Assembly: GCF_029784155.1 (NCBI RefSeq)
Contig: NC_073693.1
Span: forward strand, 186,269,802 to 186,333,801
DNA from: Uranotaenia lowii
Lineage: Eukaryota; Arthropoda; Insecta; Diptera; Culicidae
Direction of reading: 5' to 3'
Length of the DNA stretch: 64,000 bases
The notes below the pieces were generated by a model. That model searched no databases, had not been told where the DNA came from, and saw only the letters and a program-made list of their open reading frames with translations. A program made the position numbers and the translations under genes. Position 1 is the first letter of the stretch. Each line of letters begins with the position of its first letter. Below are positions 54,000 through 64,000 of this stretch, piece after piece.

Positions 54000-56858
54000 C
54001 TGGAGGTAGAAAGTTACCACCAGCCGTAAAAGAGCGAGACGTTCGTGCTCTTGGCCTTTTGCTTCTGTTCTTTTATGGCTCCAATCGGCAAATGTAGGTA
54101 AAACCCAGACCCCGAATCCTGGTCCACACGGTCCATTACACTTCAGCAGTACGACACACCATGATATTATTATTGCCACCAAGTTTCGCTGATGATGGCG
54201 CAGACAAGCCACAAGTACATATGTTTGTATGTATACTCGAATTCTGCATGCAGTGATCCGCTACTTTTTTAAGGCTTCTCAGAAGTAGGTAGGTACACGT
54301 TTTGTTATGCCACTTTCGTTCGGATTACGGGCACCTGTTGGACCATTATAAATGCCGTTGCCGGCACCAAACAGAAAAGCTCATGAATAAACGATTCCAT
54401 TTCCATCAATAATTGCTGTCTGTTTTGTTAACACACGATTCCCCAGAGCAAAGACGCAAACTATCCCATCTGTTTGTTGGGCAACGTTAAGGCTCGTTTT
54501 CCATTCCACTTTTCACGGACGAAATGTCAAATCCCAACACTGCAGCAGTAACATTTGATATAACATATGATAAAAGCCGAAACATGTTTGAACCATTTAA
54601 TTCAATTAAGTTATATTAATACCTTTTTACAAATATTTAACACCTGAAACTAACTCTACGATACTGTAACCAGAAATCAATACCCAAAAAACGTTGTAAC
54701 ACATGAATATCCATGCATTGGGGTAACTCACTTTAATCACATTAATGCCCCGGTCAAACTACACACATTCTCAAGCTCTTTTATTATTTTGGAATCAAAA
54801 CACGTGTTTATATGTGCGCAACAGCACATACGTATACCAATGTTTAGCGTAACTTGATTAGTAGTATCCAGAACAATTCAAAGTAGGAAAGCCCAATTTC
54901 TAGATTCTGGTAGAAGATTCCTCCTACAAAATCGAAGAAAAAGTGCCAATCCAGAGCAAAAATTAAAAAAAAAATACAATGGTTTTCAAAATAGAATTTT
55001 AAACTGATACTCATGAAATTTGATTCTGAGATCAACATTCCGGATTATATATTTTGAACCCAACATTTTGACATCCGTCTTAAATCTTGTTGAAGTTGTG
55101 TACATTTCGTTCAATATTCATTATGAATTTTTGATCGTTTATCAAAGATCGTAGATAGATGTACAAATCTATGATGAAATATTTTATTGAGGTGGTATAT
55201 TTTATTGAGAATGAGTCGCTCAAAGATGGTATGTATCTTCCGGTAAAAATTTCAAAAGGTGAAATCGTTGTTTCTCAAATGTGCAATATAAAGACTGTTC
55301 ACGAAAGAAAATGGACACTGGTTTTTTTATGGTTAAAGTTAATATTTGGAAAAAAATAAAAATTCAGTTTGAAATATCGTAAAAAAATAACATTTTAACA
55401 GATGTATGAGAATTCAGAGCCTTAAGCTTAACTAAATAAACTCGAGTTTTCTAAGGTGTTTTCTTCTGTTCCTTGTTTCTCTAAGCGTATATCAATTACA
55501 GGCCAGTGCCTTTTAATATGTCGCAGTTTGAGTTTGAGACATTTTAGTGAATTTCGATATTTGTCGATAAAATTTCTTCTTCTTGGTTCAGCGATGTGAA
55601 AAATACAAAGCCCTTTGGAATTCTAGAAAACTCCTTAAAATGCAGTTATCTTTTCAAATAATTGGTAGAAGAATTGAAATTCACTTTTACACAGTAAATT
55701 TCTAGAAATAATCATGTTTTTGTTGAAAAACACAAAAGGTACTATTCTTATTTCGCACCCTTTTTTTTCATATTTTTTGTCCTCGACGTCAATTGCAACG
55801 TCCAAAATAAGTAAACTTTTGCTTGATTTATCCGTTAAACAATTCAAAATACATTGTAGAAGAAAATTTTGGTGATTTTCAATCATTCATATGTTAACAA
55901 GCAAAACACATAGTGGTACTATTCTTATTTCACTCACTGTATGAGCAATTTTTTTTTTAATTTGTAAGAAAAAAACACACTTTTCTTGAATTTTGGAGGC
56001 GAGCGGCAGCTTCCTCTTTATTTCGGTGTCTTGTTTTTTTTTCACCCAGATTTCGGTAGAAATAAGGTTTCCTATTTATTTTGAGCACTGAAAATTTCGC
56101 ACCCTTCGACACTTCAAACCATTTATTGAAAAATAACTTTTTCGCACATAATTTGTGTAGAATTGATTCGCCCAACGATGAGTTAACTCCACCTTTGCTT
56201 GTCTCAATCCAATTTTTTCACCATTCTTTAACGTGGATTGCTCAAAACAGAGTTCAATAAACAGTTTAACATAATTTTAACAATTCTAGCTTGAGGTTTC
56301 CAGACTGCCTGGTTTTATCCGGGTTTGCCCGGATATTTAATACAAAGTTTGACAAAAGTCCGGCCCGGTCCGGTTGCCCGAATTTCATTGAAAAAAGCAC
56401 GGATTTTATTCGGATTTATTCCTTTTATTTGCCAACAAAAAAAAATTTTTTTCTTGTAATTTTTTTTTTATTTATGCGTCCAAAATGAAATTTTTGGAGC
56501 AAGTTTTATAAAAATAATCTTAAACAGGTTTTGAAAGTCTAAAATACAATTAAAAAACTGCTGATTAAAAAAAAAATCAAGTTTTTTTTTCTTGATTTGT
56601 GTTAATTAATTCGTGGATTTTGACCAAATTTGCCCGGATTTGTCCGGCCTGGGCACGTGCTGATAAAATTGAAACCTTTTCTAGCTAGTATTATTACTTA
56701 ACAGTAGGTTTACGGACTTTTAAGTTTAGCACTCCATAGAACATGAAAATTAACATACAAATTTACAATTTTAAGTCTTGAACTTTCTTGAAGAGTAATT
56801 TTGTCGTTTGTGAAAAAAGTAAGAGAAGGTTCTTTTGGTCTTTTTCTGCAATCTGTAA
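54000..56858. other. upstream region of the GRAM gene
   Basis: Includes candidate core promoter elements near 54.07 kb (minus strand), the dispersed repeat at 55589-55940 and a CCGGG-rich repeat (56290-56660, inverse of the family at 20995 and 62640). No other gene. Confidence 0.4.
55589..55940. repeat. dispersed repeat, copy 2
   Basis: Same family and orientation as 46666-47030. It ends near TTTCACTCACTGTATGAGC. Confidence 0.65.
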
Positions 56859-57151
56859 GAGCAAGTTCACTGGTGTTGGGAAAAAGTGGTAGAAATTCTG
56901 ACATTTTGAAAATTTTACCATGCAAAAATGTTTTCAAGATCTTGGGGCGTTGTATTTTTTTACAACACTGTTTCTATTTCAGCCGTATGTGATAGAAATA
57001 TTGCTATTTTTGCATCACAGCATGCGAAAATGTTGTAAAAAAAACTAGAAGGCCACAGATCTTGAAAATGTTTTTGCATGGCAAAATTTTTAAAATGTGT
57101 CGTAAGTGTCGAAATTTCTACCACTTTTTCCCAACACCAGTGAACTTGCTC
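56859..57151. mobile_element. MITE with 3-bp TSD TAA (PIF/Harbinger-like)
   Basis: 293 bp with ends GAGCAAGTTCACTGGTGTTG and its inverse, and TIRs of about 38 bp continuing through GGGAAAAAGTGGTAGAAATT. Flanked by TAA (56856-56858, 57152-57154). A 3-bp T-A-A duplication fits PIF/Harbinger. The arms pair over most of the length. Confidence 0.85.
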
Positions 57152-59075
57152 TAAAGTATATGAATTTGACGGATCGAAGTAGTCATTGATTGTGGAATGG
57201 CGTGTTTTTTTTAGGTTTCAAGTTTTAGTTCATTTCAAAAGTGTTTTTTTTAATATCAAGAATAACCTTCATCAAGCTGGTGCAGAAGACCCCAAGTTAA
57301 GCATCCAATATTTTCTCGAATGGTTCTTCCGGTTTGGTTTCGGAATGGTTTCGGCGAAAGTTAAGGGTGATAGTCTTCATTCTATTTTGCATCGGATGTA
57401 GAAACTCTATAAATTTTGAATTTCGTACTTGCTTTTCACTCCTAAGTTTCTTATCTTGAAAATTTGTGTGAAATTTCATTCAGGAATTTAGGTTTTTTTA
57501 ACAGAGTACAACTTTCCTACATGATAAAAATAATAAGTCTTTACTGTATATTCCTTAGAAACAATCTAGAATGCATCTGGAAAATGCTAGAAATCGCTTC
57601 AGTTTTCAGTAGAAATTGATTTAAACGGTTTGGAAACACCTCTCACTAATGTATCATATGTTATTTTCAACGGCATATGCTTGCATTTCTTTTACACCGA
57701 ACGCAATTTCCCACACTGCATTATTTCTCCACTGAATAACACATTAGTGCTTCGCAATCGATACACTTTTCGAGCCGGCGACGAAAGTATATTTTCATCA
57801 CGTCGTTCAAAACGAAAAAAAAACTAAAACCGGTCATTCTGCTGTTTCCGATTGTTTTGACGATGGAAAAACGGAAAATTTCAACTTCAAGCCGGCCCAG
57901 AAAATTCCGTTTTAACTGTAAATCTACCGAAGTTAACGAAACGAAAAAAAATTGGCGAAACCGTACAACAACAAAACTTGAACCTGACCCAACCAACAGC
58001 GGAGCGATTAAGATGTTATGAGCTGCAAACTAACACTAAACTAAGGAGAGTGAAATCGCGATCCCGGACCGGAGTCCGGCCGGAGACTTCCTCGTCGAAA
58101 CGCAACCAAAACAGAAACGCGCTCTGCTCAGAAAGAAGAATCGAGGAGCAGCTGACGAGCTATGACGACGTCTCTGGTGAGCGCATCGCATCGTAACACA
58201 AAGCCACCAACAGTAACAGTAACAGTGAGGAACATCCCGTAGCCAGATAACTTGTACATAGCATCGCATGGAATGGAAGACCTACACACCTGCTACTCAT
58301 CACCTAGCTCGTCGGTTGCGTTGTTACGGACTTGCCGTTGAGAAAACTGCTCGAAAGCATTATAAGGAAAATGGGAGCTCTTTAAGATAACGCACCTTTT
58401 CAGATGGCAGCCAGCAAAACAAAGTATCATACATAAATGATCGTTTGTTTAATTGCATTTCGTTTAAGATTAAAGACTTAGTAATCACAGCAAGCTGCTG
58501 GCCTACGAAATTCGTTTTACTTACAACTATTAAACTGTAATACATATAATATGAATGTTAAAAATAAACAAGCGTATCCCTCCTTAGAAAGGTATTCCGT
58601 CATTGACCGAGGCTATCAGTTTTGCGCAAAGGTCAAAAGAATCACAAAACTGAAAGTCTCTCTTTGATCATCAATAACGGCGCCGGCAAAGTCGTAGATA
58701 GGTTGGAAAATGAGAGAAAAAAATGAGAGAAATGAATTTTGTGCTTTAGGACCGAGGTCACCTCTGCATCCTAGCAAACAATTTCGTTTTGGAGTGTGGT
58801 TGAAAGAATAAGATCAGGTGTTCGACATCTCTAAATAAAAAATTTAGGGCCGTAGTTAACTCATTCAAAGTTAACGAACGCCAATTCATTACGCTAAATG
58901 TGCTGAAAAAGTCGATTCAAGCTTAAAGAGCTAATCGCTAATCGCTAACTGTTGACCAACAACAAGGCTGGAACAAATAACAAATTCTTCTTTTGTCACC
59001 AAAATTTTTCTGAAAATCCCAAAGGGGGGAATAAATATAGTTTTAAGTGTATGGGATGGAGGAAGAGCCCAAATG
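57152..59075. other. upstream DNA with a GC-rich block at 57.83-58.27 kb
   Basis: 57830-58270 is strongly enriched in GC/CpG (ATCCCGGACCGGAGTCCGGC). It contains a plus-strand CTCTG|GTGAGC donor-like site at about 58172. It may be a promoter and untranslated first exon, either of the minus-strand GRAM gene or of a plus-strand gene running out of the window. The direction cannot be decided. The remainder is featureless. Confidence 0.4.
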
Positions 59076-61595
59076 CAGGGCTGGTAGCGGTTTGACAATG
59101 AAAAAGTAGTGAATTTAGTGACCAATATATGAAAAAAGTGACCAAATAGTGACTTTGAGGACCGAAAAAGTGACCAAATGTGACTATGTAGAACGAAAAA
59201 AGTAACTTTGAAGTATAAAAACTGTGACCAAATCAGGCCCGTGCGAAGGACCCGGGGGAGTGTGTTTCGAAATTCAAATTAAGATAAAAATAATAACAAT
59301 ACCAAAAATAAAAAATTGAAGAGGAAAGGGTTTTCTTACAACGTTTGTCACTCATGTTCAACGCACAAACTAAAAAAATGACTGATAAACAAAATTTTGG
59401 AAACATATAACAATGAATGTTTCAAATTTTCGATAAGTCAAGAAAGTAAGAAATAAATTAGTTTCAAAAAAATTTCTTAGCAAATTTAAAATTAAAAAAT
59501 CTGAATTCTAAAATAAATGTCCAATCTTGTACAAAACTTCCCATGAATAGATGTTAGGAAAATGATAATAATTGTTAATTTTTATTCATCTAAATTTGGA
59601 ATTCTTTTCCTCATTTTCAACTGAAAGTTTAGTGTGAATTCCGCTGTAATTTTTTAACTTGAACAAAAAATATTTAATCACGATTTAAAATATGAATTAC
59701 CGATTACTGAATAAAAAATGAATTTTGAACAGAATTTATTTAATGTTCGATGGTTTAATTTAATTTGATAAAAAGAAGAATATATTTATAATTATTTTAA
59801 AAGTGCCAGTTATATAAGCCAGACATAAAACCTTTAATAAAGTAAAATCCTCCAGTTATCAAAATTTCATTTTTGAAGCTTGAATAATAACTTCATGTTC
59901 AACTAAACTGACAAATAAATGTTATAAAATGAGTAATTACGTGAATGATAAAAACTGATGACAAATTAAAAATAATGAGTTCAAAACTTTTGTTATTAAT
60001 ATTGAAAGCACAAATCAAATACAAAGTTAGTTAACACTGCGTATTAAAATTTATTTTTTAAGTTGCTGCTGAGAACAAGTTTTCAAACTTTTTAGATTAA
60101 TTTAAAAATCATGATCGATTCGAAAAACATGATTTCATATAAAAAATATTAATAAAAAGTTTTAAAATTTTCAATCGTAAGTTTTTAAGCTTTAAATTAC
60201 AAGCTCTGAGTATTTTGTCTCTTTGGATTAAAATATTGGGTCCTGAAAGAACAGAAGGTTGAAATTATGTTTTATTATTAAAAGTTTGGAGTTAAAGGCT
60301 TATGGTTAAAGAACACGAAAATTAAGAATTTAAAAACAAGGAAACAATTGTTAAAAATATGTCTTAAAAATTTAAAAAGTTTGATTAATAAAAATCCGGC
60401 AAGTTGATTAGAAAATTGAAAAAAAAACTGTACAATAAAATTCGGTAAATTTATTTGAAAATTGAAAAAAAAAACAATATGGAAATAAAAAAGATTAGTT
60501 TTTGAAAACATTCCAGGAAGAGTTTTTCAATAAACATGTTTCACTATTACCATTTTGGTGCTTATTTTTTAAAATTATTGGTTTGGTAAATAGTGCCCTA
60601 AAATTGAAATTTGTCAAATTCGGCCGAACACATTTAGTTTTGGTTGTAAAGAGTTTATTACTAGTAAAATCAAACATTGATAGAGATAGATAACTGATTA
60701 TGGAAGAATGTCATTGCAAGTTTTTTTGACATCACAGCAGAAAGTGTAAAAAAAACTTGATTCTATTTAAAGCTCATCAATTCATATAAAACTTTTATTT
60801 TTAAATATTTTGTTTTTGATTTAAGTTTTTGTAAAAAAAGTGCAGAAACTTCTCTAAAGATTTTTAATTATTTTCAAAAGTCATTTCAATAACAAAAGCT
60901 GATAGAAATATTGCATACATATTTAGATTCGGGGAACCCAAATTAGTTGAAATTACCGTTTATATTCATTGCACCTAAAAAAAATGTAAATTTTGTGGCC
61001 TTGCGTAAATTTTTTAAGTATTTTTTTTTAGTATTTAGAAGAACAAAAAAGACGAAATAAAATTGAGTATGGAATTTTTTTAAGAATATTTCATATCAAC
61101 ATAACATTTGTTATAACATAAAAACATTTTTTAATTTAAAAAAATGGTTCGTTTCACTTCTTAATAAAACCCCATTCTAAAGACGAGATAGGGTTTTTGT
61201 ATATCAAGTTTTGAGTTCCAATACAAAAGGTTGATTGAACTAAAAATTAAAATCTACAATCAAAGTTAGTTTCAATTCATGATCGTCAAATAATGTAGTA
61301 GATCGAAATGTCTCAAGCCAAGGGTGAATCATGCCGAAATTTCGCCGGAGGCGAAAAAAATGTCTGACTGACTGATCAAGTAATTTACCGTTACTACCGT
61401 CAATATTAACACGCGCAAATCAAATTACTCTCTCATTGTTTTATTTTCGGTGAGAAAAGTGACTTTTGGTGATAAAAGTGACAATTTTTCGGAAAATAGT
61501 GACTTTAGTGACCAAATGATGAAAAAAGTGACTTTTTAGTGAATGACCCAAAAAAAGTGATCAAGTCACTAAAAAGTGACTCGCTACCAGCCCAG
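59076..61595. mobile_element. DNA element with GGGCTGGTAGCG ends and 6-bp TSD
   Basis: 2520 bp. The ends are CAGGGCTGGTAGCG and CGCTACCAGCCCAG, flanked by CAAATG (59070-59075, 61596-61601). Sub-terminal AGTGACCAAAT/AAAAAGTGAC motifs are abundant at both ends in the same orientation. The interior is very AT-rich with no transposase. Confidence 0.7.
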
Positions 61596-61710
61596 CAAAT
61601 GGACCAAAAGGACCGCCACGAAAAAAAAAAGAATTTTATGGAAACTTGAATCGAATTTTCGAGGAATTATCAAGCAGAGCTTGAAAGTAAATGTGGGAGA
61701 TGGAAGTGTG

Positions 61711-62591
61711 AGGGGCCATTCAGATACCACATGGACAGAAAAATGAGATTTTTGACCCCCTTCCCCTCCCCTCCGTGGACAAGTGTGGACATTTGGCAAA
61801 CCCCTACCCCCCTACCCGGATGTCCAAGTGGACAGATTTAAAGCTGTTTTTTTTATATCTAATTTGACAGTTAGAAAACACTACTTTTCGCCTTTTTGTT
61901 ATTGAAATGGCGGTTTTGAAAAAAAAAAACAAATATACATTTCCTGATACAAAACAATTTGAATTTTTTTTTAATTTCTAAATTATCATATTTATTACTT
62001 GCTTTGAAGGAACTACTAATTGTTTAAACTTAAACTGGAAAGCTTTCCATGGTTATCCACCTTTAGAAAATATTTTGGAAGTAAGTATGTCCACGTTGAC
62101 ACGACCCAAACCCATACCCCCCTCTCCGTGGGCAAGGGTGGACATTTCCATATACCACCCCCTCCCCCCTCCCATAAATTTTTCACGAGGTATGTGAACG
62201 GTCTTGGGCAGTTTTGTTCAGCGAAAAATCCTTTAAATAATTTATAAATTGGCACAAAAACTATTAGCAGGCTCGATTTCACAGAATGAACAAAAATAAT
62301 GTTAATTTTTCAGTACAAAATATTCAATTTTCCCATACAAATTCAAAAGTAAAATGTTATTGAAAACTCTGCAAAAAAATTTGGATGAGTTTTGAACCAA
62401 AACGATGCTTTTTAGAACCCAGGGTTTGAAAATTCAAAAATGAACCCAAATCGACTCAGTCTAATAGATTTACTTTTATCAATTTGTAACTGACAATATT
62501 TAAACGTGAACACGTGGATATTGCCGTCAAGCGTGGACATTTCCAACCCCCATCCCCACGTGATAGTCCATGCGGTATGTGAATAACCCCT
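61711..62591. mobile_element. MITE with AGGGG..ATTCA.ATACC.CATGGAC ends
   Basis: 881 bp. The 5' end AGGGGCCATTCAGATACCAC is matched by the inverse GCGGTATGTGAATAACCCCT at 62572-62591. Internal GTGGACATTT and CCCCC-rich blocks recur three times. No coding region and no clear TSD. Confidence 0.65.
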
Positions 62592-64000
62592 ATTAAACTG
62601 AGTCGATTTGGGAACATTATTTAATTTCTCAAATCGTATGGCCGGACAAATCATGGCTATTTTATTAAAAAAAACCGGAGTAAATCCGAGCATTTGATTT
62701 CAAAATTGTCAACCAAAAATCCAGGCAATAACAACAAAAACTCTGAAAAAAAAAATTGTCATCAAAATTCATCAGCTATTTTTAATCGTATTTTAAAAAC
62801 CTTTCATGATTATTTTTATAAAACATGTTTAAAAAATTTCGTGTTGGATGCATAAATAAAAAAAAATTACAACACAATTTGTTTCTTTTAGAGCAAGTGT
62901 AGGTAGATATATTCTTTTACGATCGAGAAATGAGTGTACTATTTTTTTTGTAAAACTTTACGAAATGTACTCCTTTTTTGTTGTTGATATGATATACATA
63001 CATTCTAACAGAGAAACTTATTTATTTCTTCCTACTCTTGACATTTTATTTTTCAAATGCAATAATTCAGGAATAATGCGGTTGTTTACTTGGAAGTTTG
63101 GAAACCATTATTGGATGGAACCTCGAATATTTTATATTTAGATCGGGATTTTACGTTAAATGATAAGTATGTTCTCCGATTGGGGATAAGGGGATAAATT
63201 TGATGTGATTGTAAAAAAAAATGAAAACTCCATAGAATTCCTAAGTTTAAAATCTATAGGAGCGAGTGAGCAGATTCCTGAGTGACTTGTCTCTTCACCC
63301 ATATCTAGTAACTGGAATATCTTACAAAGATCAATTGTTTAAGAAAAATGTGAAAAATGGAAGAAAACAACTTTGCTGTCACTTTTAAAAAATGTATTTT
63401 TTTTTTAAGTTATTGAGGTTGGTTTGAATAAAATTACCAAAATGTGACAAAAAACATTTCTTCATCATTTTCAAACGATTTCAACTTTCAAAAATATAAC
63501 AAAGTCATTAATTCCTGAGTGTCTATTTTTGGAGAATTATATGAACTTCATAATGGCATATTTTCTAAGCAATGGATAACTCCCAATTTCATTTACCATA
63601 TATTTAAAAAAAAAATACCGAAGGATTCAAATGATCCCTAGAGTACAGAAAAGGCATAATTTTATCCTAAACTGCTTTTGTTCATGATGTTAAATATATT
63701 CGTCCAACAACTAAACTCATCCAATAGCTTCCTGGTATGAAAGACTTGAAAGATTGATCTTTTTTTTTATTTGAGACGTTTTAACCAACTTTTGGTTATT
63801 CGCGAAAGATTGATCTTGTCTAAAAAATTGAACTTTTAGATTTTATGCTATGAACTAAGGGCTGTGAACAAACTTTTAGAATTATTTTTATCCAAGATTT
63901 ATATAGTCAAAAAAGGACAATGTACCTTTTGTTTATTATTTTTCTTGGTTAAAGCTATAGGCTAAAGTCTCATGAATAGGGGATCTCTTTGAGTAAAGAA
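62592..64000. other. intergenic DNA with one copy of the CCGGG-rich dispersed repeat
   Basis: 62640-62900 matches 20995-21390 in the same orientation. The rest is AT-rich with no supported gene. Confidence 0.45.

Noticed and set aside
53768..54212. Extending the first GRAM exon upstream to about 54212 (146 residues)
   Set aside because: No ATG occurs in that extension. A better acceptor at 53999 or a 5' UTR explains it, so the ATG at 53966 is preferred.
1..64000. CRISPR array, rRNA genes or canonical tRNA genes
   Set aside because: The tandem arrays have no spacers of unique sequence. No rRNA-like or complete cloverleaf sequence was seen, and the organism is a eukaryote.

Overview
This is a 64 kb piece of an AT-rich, repeat-crowded animal genome. 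I read it as a dipteran and probably a culicine-type mosquito. The reasons are tiny 60-70 bp introns beside introns of 8-22 kb, many TTAA-, TA- and 8-bp-TSD MITEs, and a long-LTR Ty3/gypsy element. The assignment is inferred from style; no species marker is present.

Only one host gene is supported, and it covers most of the window on the minus strand. It encodes a GRAM-domain protein of the GRAMD2 type: a GRAM domain, an acidic/Ser-rich linker, one C-terminal membrane segment and a helical tail. Eight exons join in consistent phase: 53966-53791, 45325-45179, 23210-22984, 22709-22606, 22542-22167, 22097-21751, 21685-21566 and 4312-4172, giving a predicted 545 residues. A second ATG exon (23983-23880) has the same 3' phase as exon 45325-45179. 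It gives a shorter, 472-residue isoform from an internal promoter. GRAMD2-family proteins are known to act at ER-plasma membrane contacts.

Almost everything else is mobile or repetitive DNA inside these introns. (1) The last intron (4313-21565) holds a 13.3 kb Ty3/gypsy element (6888-20182, plus strand, so antisense to the gene). It has 2077-bp LTRs that look identical, a 4-bp TSD, a PBS, intact gag and pol, and a textbook -1 frameshift site (GGGAAAC, then a stop, then a predicted H-type pseudoknot). No env is visible, and a TTAA MITE is nested in its 3' part. The element landed in the loop of an older fold-back repeat. (2) The large intron 23211-45178 holds a dead mariner-like element (25224-26486), a 4.2 kb hAT-like element with 8-bp TSD (27299-31477) that contains further palindromic elements, a 9-bp minisatellite (33.1-34.1 kb), a non-autonomous Helitron (34430-37024) and a 13-bp satellite (40.3-43.0 kb) interrupted by a fold-back element with perfect 153-bp arms. 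(3) The intron 45326-53790 and the DNA upstream of the first exon carry more inverted-repeat elements (47.86-50.69, 50.98-52.64, 56.86-57.15, 59.08-61.60 and 61.71-62.59 kb).

The points most worth a second look are the frameshift/pseudoknot module, the odd contents of the long LTR (a pol III-like A/B-box pair and a GC-rich 90-codon ORF), the nesting order of the insertions, and the many long inverted repeats that would be transcribed as hairpins within the pre-mRNA of the GRAM gene.
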